A DNA stretch of 64,000 nucleotides from positions 2,480,001-2,544,000 of the forward strand of contig CAWIAX010000002.1 in the NCBI GenBank assembly GCA_963834305.1, in the 5' to 3' direction. This document shows, one piece after another, positions 39,821 through 47,885 of the stretch. How positions within the stretch are numbered: the first letter of the stretch is position 1; every line of letters begins with the position of its first letter. The translations under genes were made by a program, and so were the position numbers. This DNA comes from JACCXG01 sp963834305. Its GTDB lineage: Bacteria > Acidobacteriota > Vicinamibacteria > Vicinamibacterales > 2-12-FULL-66-21. Below the pieces are notes generated by a model. The model searched no databases. It was not told the origin of the DNA and worked only from the letters and a program-made list of their open reading frames with translations.

Positions 39821-41401
39821 TCAGGTCCGGCGAGTCTCTTTCGCCAGGTGCTGGAGGAAGGCCGCGCGCTCCCCCGCCTCGGGCTGCGCCGGCAGGTCGT
39901 CCACCGGCCAGGGCAGGCGCCAGGTCCAGTTGTCGTCGGCGACGATGCCGGGCACGTTGACGCGGTCGCGCCAGCCGAAGACGTCCTGGACGGGCAGAAT
40001 CACGAAGTCGGAGCCGGCGCCGAAAATCGCGCGCAGCAGCGCGTCGCGGATGGCGGGGGAAAACGGCGTGTCCGGGCCGGCGCCGGCCTCGGCAAGGCCC
40101 GGGAGCCCGGCACAGAGCCGCCGCTCCTCGGCGTCGGCGCGGTCCCACCATTCGGCCTGCGTCTCGGTATCGTGCGTGCGCGCTGATGGCGACCGAATCC
40201 GCCGGGTAGCCGCGGCGGCCAGCGGAACGGCTGGCCGGGTTCGTTCCAGTCGCGCTCCCAGCGGAGCACCTTCAGCCCGGGCACCCGCAGGCGCGCGAGC
40301 GACTCGCGGACGAAGTCGGGCACCACGCCGAGGTCCTCGGCGATGATCCGGGCGCCGCTCTCCGAGAAGAGCCGCATCATCCGCTCCCCCTGGGCCAGCT
40401 GCGACGGCTCGTCCGGCGGCGAGAACGTGCCGTGGCCGCTGCGGTCGCGCGCGTAGGTGCGGTAGAAGCCGACGAGATGATCGATGCGGTAGCCGTCGTA
40501 GAGCTCGACGCTGCGCCGGGCCCGCTGCCGGAGCCACTCGTAGTCGTTGCCGCGCCATCGCGTCCCAGCGATACGGCGGCAGCCCCCAGTCCTGCCCCTC
40601 CTCCGAGAACGGATCCGGCGGCACGCCGACCGACGCGTCGACGTCGAACTCGCCCTGGCGCGCCCAGACGTCGGCGCTGTGGCCGCCCACCATGAACGGA
40701 AAGTCGCCGAAGATGCCGACGCGGCCGCAGTCGCGCCGCGCGCGCGTCCACTGCTCGTCGGCCAGCCACTGCAGGTAGCGGTAGAAGAGCGTGCGCTCCC
40801 ACAGCCGGCCGCGGGCGTCGGCCAGCGCCTGCGGGTCGCGATCGCGCAGCGCCGGCGCCCACTCGCGCCAGTACACGCCGCCGTGCTCGTCGTGCAGCGC
40901 GCGGAACAGCGCGTACTCGTCGAGCCACCAGCCCTCGCGCCCGGCGAACGCCTCGAGCTCGCGCGCGCGCCCGGCCCCGTCGCCCTCCCGGCGCGCGAGG
41001 AAGATGGCGAACGCGGCGCGCAGCGCCCGCGTCTTGAGCCCGCGCACGGCGCCGAAATCAACGGCCGTCGCGGCCCTCACGCGCTCGAGCTGCTCGCGGT
41101 CCTCCGGCGACAGCAGCGCGTGGCCGCCGCCGTCCGAGAACTCCGGCACGTCCTCGAGCGAGATGAACACGGGATCGATCGCCATGGCGCTCAACGCCGA
41201 ATACGGCGAGTTCTGCCCCTCCTCCATCTCGTTGACCGGCAGCAGCTGCACGAAGTCGAGCCCGGCCTGCTCGAGCCATCGGGCAAAGCGCGGGAGGTCG
41301 GGGATCTCCCCCACGCCCCAGCTGCCGGTGGACGGAATGGAGAACAGCGGGACCAGGAGTCCGGCGTGCCGTCCATGATGGAACCAATCGGGCTCAGGCA
41401 T
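39821..41401 (-). CDS. malQ: 4-alpha-glucanotransferase (amylomaltase), frameshifted
   Basis: GH77 enzyme. The ATG at 41401 lies in ATGCCTGA, overlapping the aminotransferase stop by 8 bp. Conserved motifs are complete once three one-base indels (near 40549, 40218 and 40185) are allowed: GLLVPLFSIPSTGSWGVGEI, LLPVNEMEEGQNSPYSALSA, GIFGDFPFMVGGHSADVW, GYRIDHLVGFYRTY (nucleophile Asp), IIAEDLGVVPDFV (acid/base Glu) and THDTETQAEWWD (third Asp). It ends with LQHLAKETRRT. It moves glucan segments between maltodextrins in the cytoplasm. The frameshifts fall within short GCGC-type tracts, suggesting sequence error rather than loss of function. Its presence in this unit with a ligase and a glycosyltransferase may be incidental. 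Confidence 0.88.
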   Translation of the reverse strand: MPEPDWFHHGRHAGLLVPLFSIPSTGSWGVGEIPDLPRFARWLEQAGLDFVQLLPVNEMEEGQNSPYSALSAMAIDPVFISLEDVPEFSDGGGHALLSPEDREQLERVRAATAVDFGAVRGLKTRALRAAFAIFLARREGDGAGRARELEAFAGREGWWLDEYALFRALHDEHGGVYWREWAPALRDRDPQALADARGRLWERTLFYRYLQWLADEQWTRARRDCGRVGIFGDFPFMVGGHSADVWARQGEFDVDASVGVPPDPFSEEGQDWGLPPYRWDAMARQRLRVAPAAGPAQRRALRRLPHRSSRRLLPHLRARPQRPRHVLAAGRAVAAGPGGADDAALLGERRPDHRRGPRRGARLRPRVARAPAGARAEGAPLGARLERTRPAVPLAAAATRRIRSPSARTHDTETQAEWWDRADAEERRLCAGLPGLAEAGAGPDTPFSPAIRDALLRAIFGAGSDFVILPVQDVFGWRDRVNVPGIVADDNWTWRLPWPVDDLPAQPEAGERAAFLQHLAKETRRT

Positions 41402-42570
41402 TGACTCGCTCCAGGAGGCGGCGCACGCCCTCCGCAAAAAGCTCCGGCTCCGGCAGGAGGCTGACGACAACGAACGCCTCGTGCGGGAAGTCGAAGAAGA
41501 ACCCCGGATGCACGACCAGGCCATCATCCTCGATCAACCGCAGGACGACGTCTTCTTCGGCCGAGACGGCGGGAATCCGCAGGACCGCGGTCCAGCCGCC
41601 GTCGGCGTGGAGCACGTCGACCGAGGGGTGAACGGCCGCGGCCGTCCTGAGCCGGTCGTAGTTCCCCCGGACCCGGCTCGAGACCTGGCGGCGCGCCGCC
41701 GCCCCGGACGCGATCAGGGCCGGCGCGGCCACCTGCACCGGCGTCGAGACGGAGAGATAGGTGTCGCAGATCAGCTCGAGCCGCTCGAGCGCGTCGCCCA
41801 CGAGGGTCTCGGGCCCGTCCACCGCAATCCACCCGAGCTTGACCTGCGGCAGCGCGGCGGACTTCGACAGGCCGCCGAGCCGGAAGGTCAGCGCCGCGGG
41901 AGGCACGGCCGTGCCGGCGTTGACGATCGGGGCACCATCTTCCGCCAGCGGGTAGTCGGCAAACACCTCATCGACGATCAGCGCCGACGATCTGGCGGCG
42001 CACCGGCTGTCGAGCGCGTCGAGCTCGGTCGCCGCTCAGGACGGAACCGGTCGGGTTGTTCGGGCTCACCGCCAGCACCGCACGGGTCCGCGCGCTCCAT
42101 CCGTCGTCCAGGCTGCCGGCATCCAGCCACCAGCGCCCGTCGTAGTGCAGCGCGTAGGGCACGGCGCGCACGCCGTCCAGGCTGGTCAGGTGCTCGAAGA
42201 GCGGGTAGCTCGGCACCGGGACCAGCACCTCGTCGCCCGATGGCGCACACAACAGCTTGAAGAGCAGCGAATAGGCCTCGCTCGTGCTCGCGGTGAGGAC
42301 GATGCGCCCGGCGTCGACGTGCAGGCCACGCCGCGCGTAGTCGCCGGCAACGGCATGGCGCGCCGACTCGAGGCCGAATGCCTGCGGCGCGTAGTCGGCC
42401 GCCGCCGGTGCCGACAGCGCCTGGAAGAGATCGGCCGGATAGCGGATGCCGGCCCTGGTGGGATTGGCCAGCGTCAGGTCGAGCAGCGGCCGGCCGGCCG
42501 CCCGGGCGCGGGCCAGCGCGTGCGACAGCGCGTTCGGATCGAGGCGGCACGGCACGCGCGACGAGAACAT
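41394..42570 (-). CDS. PLP-dependent aminotransferase class I/II (one frameshift near 42033)
   Basis: The ATG at 42570 begins MFSSRVPCRLDPNALSHALA. The N-terminal part has DLTLANPTRAGIRYPADLF, LTASTSEAYSLLFKLLC and VLAVSPNNPTGSVLSGD. One extra base near 42033 shifts the frame; removing it gives ELDALDSRCAARSSALIVDE and VFADYPLAEDGAPI. The PLP lysine is in RLGGLSKSAALPQVKLGW. It ends with RRLLERVNA. This layout fits aspartate/alanine-type fold-I aminotransferases; the substrate is not clear. It is the first gene of the long minus-strand unit and stands divergent, 43 bp from the DinB-like gene. Confidence 0.85.
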
Positions 42571-42613
42571 ACGGCTTGATAGACTATAGACCGTCGCGAC
42601 GCGCCCACCGACC

Positions 42614-43108
42614 ATGACACTCAGCCTCAGCCTGGACGAACTCCTGCGCTACACGAACGGCGAACGCGACAAGTGGCGGGCCTGGTTCCTGCAACACCCG
42701 GCGGCGATGGACGCCGCCGTGCCGCAGAACGGGCGGTTCCCCACCGTCGGCAAGCTCATCGACCACATCTTCCTCGTCGAGCGGCGGCATCTGCAGCGGC
42801 TCACCGCGAGCCCCCTGTCCGCGTCCACCGGCTTGACGGGCAACAACGCCCCGCCGCTGTTCGATTACGGATCGTCGGTCCGCCGCGAGCTCCAGCAGTT
42901 CGCCGACGACCTCGACGCCGATGTCGCGGACGAGGCGCGGACCTTCGACATCCTCGACAGGCAGTGGCTGATGACGCCGCGCAAGCTGCTCTTCCACATC
43001 CAGCTGCACGAAGTCCGGCACTGGGCGCAGGTGGCGCTGGCGGTCCGCGCCGCCGGCTACGCCCCGCCGGGCGAGCACGACCTGTTCCACAGCACCGCGC
43101 TGCGGTAA
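42614..43108 (+). CDS. DinB-family four-helix metalloprotein
   Basis: 164 residues. The DinB/YfiT metal triad is visible as the His of KLIDHIFLVERRHL and the two His of IQLHEVRHWAQVALAVRAAG, with a helical layout of typical length. Such proteins are cytoplasmic and bind a divalent metal. Some are thiol-dependent transferases (for example bacillithiol or mycothiol linked), but no thiol partner gene is seen here. It is followed after 14 bp by a DUF1206 membrane protein. Confidence 0.85.
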   Translation: MTLSLSLDELLRYTNGERDKWRAWFLQHPAAMDAAVPQNGRFPTVGKLIDHIFLVERRHLQRLTASPLSASTGLTGNNAPPLFDYGSSVRRELQQFADDLDADVADEARTFDILDRQWLMTPRKLLFHIQLHEVRHWAQVALAVRAAGYAPPGEHDLFHSTALR

Positions 43109-43122
43109 TCCCGAAAGAAGCC

Positions 43123-43908
43123 ATGCTCGAACCCCTCGCCCGTCTCGGCTACGCGTCCAAAGCGTTCATCTACGCGATCATCGGCATCCTCGCCGCGTCA
43201 GCCGCCATCAACCGCGGCGGCGGGGTCACCGACACCAGCGGCGCCCTCAAGGTCATCCTGACGAAGCCGTTCGGCAACACCCTGCTCTTCGTCCTGTCGG
43301 CGGGCCTGTGCGGCTACGCGCTGTGGCGCGTGCTCGACGCGATCTTCGATCCCGACCGCCACGGCACCGATTTCGGCGGCCTCGTGTCGCGGATCGGAAG
43401 CGTCGTCCGCGCCCTCATCTACGGGGCGCTCGGCCTCGAAGCGTTCCGGCTCGCCAGGGGCCTGCGCGGGTCCGACGGCGGCGAGGCGCAGATGTGGGCG
43501 GCGCGCGTCATGGACCTGCCGCTCGGCGCCTGGATCATCGGCATCGCCGGCCTGATCGTCATCGCCTACGGCCTGTCGGAGATGGTTACTGCGGCGAAGG
43601 AGAAGGTCGCGAAGCACATCGACGTCTCGAGCATCCCCGCCTCGGCGCGGGACACGCTGCTGGTGATCAGCCGCATCGGGGTGGCGGCGCGGGCCTTGAT
43701 CATCGTCGTGGCCGGCATCTTCCTGGTGCGGGCCGGGCTGCAGAACGACCCCAGCGAGGCGCACGGCACGCGCGAGTCGATGATCGAGTTGGCAGGCGTG
43801 TTCGACGGCCGCTGGCTGCTCGGAGCGATGGCCCTCGGCCTGATGGCCTACAGCATCGATCAGGCGCTCCATGCGCGGTGCCGGCGGATCCGGTCGCCGA
43901 TCGGCTGA
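43123..43908 (+). CDS. DUF1206 membrane protein
   Basis: 261 residues from the ATG at 43123. Three repeated pairs of helices are seen (YASKAFIYAIIGILAASAAI, RALIYGALGLEAFRLARGL, ARALIIVVAGIFLVRAGLQ), each pair beginning with a GxxARxxIY-like pattern, which is the hallmark of DUF1206. The central cytoplasmic segment is KEKVAKHIDVSSIPASARDT. The function of the family is unknown. The gene is only 14 bp after the DinB-like gene and 4 bp before the next one, so the three probably form one transcript. Confidence 0.85.
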   Translation: MLEPLARLGYASKAFIYAIIGILAASAAINRGGGVTDTSGALKVILTKPFGNTLLFVLSAGLCGYALWRVLDAIFDPDRHGTDFGGLVSRIGSVVRALIYGALGLEAFRLARGLRGSDGGEAQMWAARVMDLPLGAWIIGIAGLIVIAYGLSEMVTAAKEKVAKHIDVSSIPASARDTLLVISRIGVAARALIIVVAGIFLVRAGLQNDPSEAHGTRESMIELAGVFDGRWLLGAMALGLMAYSIDQALHARCRRIRSPIG

Positions 43909-43912
43909 TCCC

Positions 43913-44722
43913 ATGCGGCGCCCGGCAAGCGTCGTGCGGGCTCTCGTGCTGGCCCTCGTGCCGGCTGTCGTGCTCGCGCTCGTGGTGAGCGCGGCCGCCG
44001 CGCCGCAGCCGCCCGATCCCCGCACACCGCCCGGCGGCCTGATGGCAGTCGGCGTCACTTACCGCCCGCCGGCCGGCGCAGACGCCCGGCGCCGGGATCT
44101 CGACGAGATGCGGCGCCTTCGCTTCACCGTCGTCCGGCTCGCCGGAGACCGGTCGTCCCCGTCCCGCCTCGCGTTCGTCGAACGGCTGCTCGCGAACGCC
44201 CCGTTTCCCGACGTCGAGGGAGTCGCAGACGACGAGGCGATGATGATTGCTGGCGGGCTGGAGCCGGACGAAATCACGCTGCGCGCCTGGTCAGCCCTCG
44301 GGCGGGGCCGCCGGATCATCCTGTTCGACGACTGGGCCGCGCTCGGCCGGCGTCCGGACGCGCTGTCCGCCGCGGCGGCGTTCGCGGAAGCCGTCACGCG
44401 CAATGCCGGGCTCTACGCTCCGCTCCGGCCGCGGGTGCCCCGGCCGGGCGCGCCGCCGATTCGCGTGACCGGCGAGGGGCGATCGATCGACGTCCACGTG
44501 CTCGAGTCTGCGAGCGCGATCGTAATCGTGGTCGTGAACAACGCCCGCGCGGCGCGGAAGGCAACCATCACGTTTCCACCCGACATGCCGGAGGCCATCT
44601 GGCAGAACCTGGCGACCGGGGCGACTGTCCACTTCGTGACCGGGCCGGACGGGCCCGCTTACACGCGGGCGTTTGCGGCGCGCGAGGTGGGGGTGCTGAT
44701 GATCAATACGAGGTTGAGATAG
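43913..44722 (+). CDS. Secreted GH42-like protein lacking most of the catalytic barrel
   Basis: 269 residues from the ATG at 43913. An N-terminal hydrophobic signal (VLALVPAVVLALVVSAAA) is followed by GVTYRPP and DLDEMRRLRFTVVRLAGD, which look like the first strand and helix of a beta-galactosidase-type TIM barrel. It then moves directly to a segment resembling the later trimerisation-type domain (RAWSALGRGRRIILFDDWAA) and a C-terminal beta-sandwich (SAIVIVVVNNARAARKATIT, GPAYTRAFAAREVGVLMI). The central barrel with the acid/base and nucleophile is missing, so hydrolysis is unlikely. It could be a binding remnant or an internal deletion. Assignment to GH42 is tentative. Confidence 0.55.
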   Translation: MRRPASVVRALVLALVPAVVLALVVSAAAAPQPPDPRTPPGGLMAVGVTYRPPAGADARRRDLDEMRRLRFTVVRLAGDRSSPSRLAFVERLLANAPFPDVEGVADDEAMMIAGGLEPDEITLRAWSALGRGRRIILFDDWAALGRRPDALSAAAAFAEAVTRNAGLYAPLRPRVPRPGAPPIRVTGEGRSIDVHVLESASAIVIVVVNNARAARKATITFPPDMPEAIWQNLATGATVHFVTGPDGPAYTRAFAAREVGVLMINTRLR

Positions 44723-44728
44723 AGGGTG

Positions 44729-44950
44729 TCGGTTCAGGGTTCAGGGTGCAGGGTGCAGGGTTCGCTTGGTTCAGGGTTCAAGGTGCAGGGTGCGCGGTTC
44801 GCTTGGTTCAGGGTTCAAGGTGCAGGGTGCGCGGTTCGCTTGGTTCAAGGTGCAGGGTGCAAGGTGCAGGGTGCAAGGTGCACGGTTCGCTTGGTTCAAG
44901 GTGCAGGGTGCACGGTTCGCTCGGTTCAGGGTTCAAGGTGCAGGGTTCGC
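44729..44950. repeat. Heptamer array family H1 with higher-order repeat
   Basis: About 220 bp of RGGTKCA-type heptamers immediately after the GH42-like gene stop. Here the heptamers are organised into larger units of roughly 37-50 bp, each ending in GGTTCGCTTGGTTCA or GGTTCGCTCGGTTCA, five to six copies. All are in one orientation, unlike the inverted array at 14344-14480. Confidence 0.9.
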
Positions 44951-45082
44951 ACGCAGGCGGCACCCCGTAGGCCTGTCTCTGCGAGCGGGGCAGTTCACCG
45001 AAGTAGAGGCCAGCACTTCAGCGACCAATCGCCCAGAGGATCAGCGACGGCGGTCGGGGTGCGGTTCGTTGAGAGCATCGTC
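44951..45082. other. Gap without recognised gene
   Basis: Sequence between the heptamer array and the first long inverted-end element. I see no ORF with family similarity and no clear structure here. Confidence 0.4.
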
Positions 45083-45355
45083 GGCGCGTGGCGGGTGAGC
45101 CATGTCGGCCTGCCGGCGCAGTGCGGCTAGCGCGACAGCGTCAGTCTGAAAAATGCGCCGCAGGCGCTCCGGCCGCGCAGGCGCTGATTCGCCACTGACG
45201 CCCGGATCAGCCGGCCGGCCAACTGATTGCGCACCGGCTCTCGCATCACCCCAGCCGGAGCGGGCACCGTCAGCGCACTCGCCGGAGGCGCATTTTTCCG
45301 CGCGTAGGCCGAGGCGCGGCAGGGCTGATGTGGCTCGTCCGCCACGAAGCGCCGC
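45083..45355 (+). repeat. Type 1 element, full copy A (273 bp, long imperfect terminal inverted repeats)
   Basis: The left arm (45083-45159) begins GGCGCGTGGCGGGTGAGCC and ends with GAAAAATGCGCC. The right arm (45287-45355) begins with GGCGCATTTTTC and ends TGGCTCGTCCGCCACGAAGC plus GCCGC, the approximate reverse complement. The core between the 12-bp inner repeats is 151 bp counting both repeats. A closely similar 274-bp copy lies at 61474-61747 on the same strand. There is no credible coding sequence and no transposase. Confidence 0.85.
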
Positions 45356-45485
45356 GCAGGCGCTCGATCTGCCAAACGCCGCAAGGGGCGGGGAGCGAGC
45401 ATACCGTCTGTATGCGAGCCGCACCGCCGGATATCGGGATACGGCGCGCGTCGATGCAGCGGGCTTCGAATGCAGCGGGCGCAGC
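45356..45485. other. Spacer with a short hairpin, no gene
   Basis: Spacer between the type 1 element and a solo right arm. It contains the small inverted repeat GCATAC / GTATGC near 45398-45416 and two copies of ATGCAGCGGGC. Nothing else is recognised. Confidence 0.4.
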
Positions 45486-45542
45486 GCCGAGGCGCGGCAG
45501 GGCGATGTGGATCGGCCGCCTGAAAGCGCCGCGGGCTCGCAC
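45486..45542 (+). repeat. Solo right arm of type 1 element
   Basis: GCCGAGGCGCGGCAGGGCGA, then TGTGGATCGGCCGCCTGAAA, then GCGCCGC matches the right arms at 45306-45355 and 61699-61747, but there is no core or left arm beside it. It directly abuts the type 2 element. Confidence 0.75.
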
Positions 45543-45545
45543 GAC

Positions 45546-45812
45546 GGAGCCGTGCCGGCACTGCCCGTCCGGGGCCCGCTTCCGCGAGGCGGGAACGCGG
45601 CCTGCGCTCGTGCCCTCGCTGCGCTCACCGGCGCGGCGAGTAGGGACAGCCAGGGCGACACAGGCCAGGCGCACAGATGCGCCGGTGGTGTTGCGGGCGC
45701 CGCGGATCACAGGGACCGGACTCGCCGCGAAGAATCGCTCCGGCCGCGTTCCGGCTGCGCGGCGAGCGCCTCGCTCCAAGGTCCGCCGGCCGGTCAGCAC
45801 CGGCACGTCTCC
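45546..45812 (+). repeat. Type 2 element, copy A (267 bp, 18-bp terminal inverted repeats)
   Basis: It starts GGAGCCGTGCCGGCACTG and ends CAGCACCGGCACGTCTCC, imperfect reverse complements. The 269-bp copy at 61080-61348 aligns over the full length without large gaps, with scattered substitutions. The shared internal block GGACCGGACTCGCCGCGA is present in both. ORFs inside differ by many amino-acid changes between copies, so coding is unlikely. Confidence 0.85.
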
Positions 45813-45833
45813 CCTGGGCGATGAGATTAACGC

Positions 45834-45860
45834 CGCGCGCGGCGGGTGAGCCTTGTCGAC
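45834..45860 (+). repeat. Short partial left arm of type 1 element
   Basis: CGCGCGGCGGGTGAGCCTTG plus TCGAC resembles the first 27 bases of the left arm at 45083. It is the last repeat piece before the threonine dehydratase gene. Confidence 0.5.
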
Positions 45861-45908
45861 TCGACGCGCTCATGAAGCGGCGGAGCGGCCAGGACATAGA
45901 ATCTCCCT

Positions 45909-46871
45909 GTGATGATCAGCCTGGAAGACATCGAGGGAGCGCGGCGGCGCATCGCGCCTATTGCGCGCGTCACGCCGCTCGTGGACGTGTCGGCGGCGGC
46001 GGGCCGCCCCTTTTTCCTCAAGTGCGAGAACCTGCAGCCGGCGGGCGCCTTCAAGATTCGCGGCGCCTACAACATGATCGCGCAGCTCGGCGGCGACGAG
46101 CGGCGCCGCGGCGTCATCACCTATTCGTCGGGCAACCACGGGCAGGCCATGGCGCTGGCGGCGCGCGAGCTGGGGGCGCCGGCGGTAGTCGTCATGCCCA
46201 CCACGGCGCCGGCCATCAAGGTCGAAGGGGCGCGGGCGTTCGGCGCCGAGGTGATCTTCGAGGGCACCACGTCCGCGGAGCGCCGCGAGCGGGCGGAAGC
46301 GGAGGCCCGCGCCCGCGGGCTCACCATCGTTCCTCCCTTCGATCACGAATGGATCATCGCGGGGCAGGCCACGGCCGGCCTCGAGATCCTCGAGCAGCGG
46401 CCGGATGTCGCAGCAATCGTCATCCCGGTCGGCGGCGGCGGGCTCGTCGCCGGGGTGGCGGCGGCGGTCAAGCCGACCCGTCCGGGGGTGCGGGTCTTCG
46501 GCGTCGAGCCCGCGGGCGCGGCAGCCATGAAGGCGTCGATGGACGCGGGCCATCCGGTCACGCTGCCGCAGACGAGCAGCGTCGCCGACGGGCTGATCCC
46601 CGTCCGCCCGGGGGACCTGACGTTCGCCCACGTCAGGGAGCTGGTCGATGCCGTGCTCACGGTGGAAGACGACGAGATCATCGATGCCGTGCTGTGGACC
46701 GTGACCCGGGCCAAGATCGTGGCGGAGCCAAGCGGCGCCGCCGGCGTCGCCGCCGTGCTGACCGGCAAGGTCGATGCGCACGGCCGCATCGACGGGCCGA
46801 TCGTAGCGATCGTCAGCGGCGGCAACATGGACCTCGAGCGCCTGGGCAAATTCCTCCAGGACCGCCTCTAG
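45909..46871 (+). CDS. Threonine dehydratase / serine racemase-type PLP enzyme (no ACT domain)
   Basis: 320 residues. Fold-II PLP motifs: lysine in AFKIRGAYN (near residue 48), substrate loop YSSGNHGQAMA (near 73), phosphate-binding GGGGLVAGVA (near 175) and SGGNMDLERL (near 302). With no C-terminal ACT domain it fits the catabolic threonine dehydratase (TdcB) or serine racemase group rather than biosynthetic IlvA. It converts L-threonine to 2-oxobutanoate and ammonia, or racemises serine. Either ATG at 45909 or 45912 could start it. It lies alone between a repeat island and a heptamer array. Confidence 0.9.
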   Translation: MMISLEDIEGARRRIAPIARVTPLVDVSAAAGRPFFLKCENLQPAGAFKIRGAYNMIAQLGGDERRRGVITYSSGNHGQAMALAARELGAPAVVVMPTTAPAIKVEGARAFGAEVIFEGTTSAERRERAEAEARARGLTIVPPFDHEWIIAGQATAGLEILEQRPDVAAIVIPVGGGGLVAGVAAAVKPTRPGVRVFGVEPAGAAAMKASMDAGHPVTLPQTSSVADGLIPVRPGDLTFAHVRELVDAVLTVEDDEIIDAVLWTVTRAKIVAEPSGAAGVAAVLTGKVDAHGRIDGPIVAIVSGGNMDLERLGKFLQDRL

Positions 46872-46873
46872 CG

Positions 46874-46907
46874 CACCTTGAACCTTGCACCTTGAACCTT
46901 GAACCCC
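46874..46907. repeat. Heptamer array family H1 (reverse orientation)
   Basis: CACCTTGAACCTTGCACCTT and on: about five TGAACCTT/TGCACCTT heptamers directly after the dehydratase stop, in the orientation opposite to the 44729 array. The two arrays bracket the repeat island and the dehydratase gene. Confidence 0.85.
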
Positions 46908-46943
46908 TGTTAACCTCCCCCCCTCCCCCTCGTATCTAGAAGC

Positions 46944-47885
46944 ATGAGCCAGCCGTGCTTCCGCGCCGCCGCCGCCCTCAGCCTGCTCCTGGCCTTCGCT
47001 CCCGTCGTGTCCACCGCCTCTGCCGGCCAGGGCCCGGCGGAAGCGCCAGCCGATGTTGGCGGCCTGCGTTCCCGGACGGGAACCCGTCAAGCACCCGTCG
47101 AGGAGCCGCGGCGCCAGTTCGACCGGCGGGCCGGCGAACCGATGAATGCCGAAGCCACCCGCCAGGCGTTGACCCAGGTGCTCGCGAAGCACCCGCCGTC
47201 GGTCGGCCGCGTCCTCAAGATGGACCCGTCGCTGATGCGCAACGAGGCCTACCTCGCCCCCTATCCCGAGCTGCGGGACTTCCTGGCGGCACATGAAGAG
47301 ATTGCGCTGAATGCCGGCTTCTATCTCGATAACATTCACGTGTCCGAGGACAACTGGCAGCCCCCGAGTCCCGAGCACCGGATGATCGAGTCCATCCTGG
47401 GCTGGTTCGCCGGGTTCAGCGCCTTCGTGGTCGTGCTGGGCACGTTGATCTGGCTGATTCGCACGTCGCTCGACCACCGGCGATGGAACCGGCTGTCGAA
47501 GATCCAGGCGGAAGTGCACACCAAGCTGATGGACCGGTTCTCCACCAACGAAGAGCTGCTGGCCTACGTGCAGACGCCGTCCGGCCGCCGCTTCCTCGAG
47601 TCAGGGCCAAGCCCGCTCCAGGAGATGCCGCCGGCGATGGCGGCGCCGTTCGCCCGCATCCTCTGGTCGGTCCAGATTGGCGCCGTGCTGCTCGTCACCG
47701 GCCTGGGGCTGCTTTTCCTGAGCAACCGGGCGGTCCAGGAAGCGCGGCAGCTCTTCTACATCGCGGGCTGCCTCGCGACGGCAATCGGCGCCGGCTTCCT
47801 GGTCTCGGGCGCTGCCGCTTACGTCCTGTCCCGCCGGCTCGGGCTGCTCGACACGCCCGTGCCACCCGTGCAGAACAATGCGTGA
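46944..47885 (+). CDS. Secreted-type membrane protein of unknown function
   Basis: 313 residues. Signal peptide (RAAAALSLLLAFAPVVSTAS), a periplasmic stretch with RVLKMDPSLMRNEAYLAPYP and ELRDFLAAHEEIALNAGFYL, then three membrane helices (ILGWFAGFSAFVVVLGTLIW, IGAVLLVTGLGLLFLSNRAV, LATAIGAGFLVSGAAAYVL). The central cytoplasmic part (AEVHTKLMDRFSTNEELLAY) is helical. The stop overlaps the ECF sigma factor start by 8 bases (ATGCGTGA). The conserved position next to sigma and anti-sigma genes suggests it senses or is controlled by that pair. I cannot name a characterised family. Confidence 0.75.
   Translation: MSQPCFRAAAALSLLLAFAPVVSTASAGQGPAEAPADVGGLRSRTGTRQAPVEEPRRQFDRRAGEPMNAEATRQALTQVLAKHPPSVGRVLKMDPSLMRNEAYLAPYPELRDFLAAHEEIALNAGFYLDNIHVSEDNWQPPSPEHRMIESILGWFAGFSAFVVVLGTLIWLIRTSLDHRRWNRLSKIQAEVHTKLMDRFSTNEELLAYVQTPSGRRFLESGPSPLQEMPPAMAAPFARILWSVQIGAVLLVTGLGLLFLSNRAVQEARQLFYIAGCLATAIGAGFLVSGAAAYVLSRRLGLLDTPVPPVQNNA

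Noticed and set aside
44729..44950. Possible CRISPR array
   Set aside because: Units are heptamers without unique spacers of regular length, and no cas genes are present.
45041..45897. Overlapping ORFs on both strands in the first repeat island, with similar peptides in the second island
   Set aside because: Similarity follows the DNA repeats. Substitutions change many residues in every frame and no frame keeps a start or stop, so they are by-products of the repeats.
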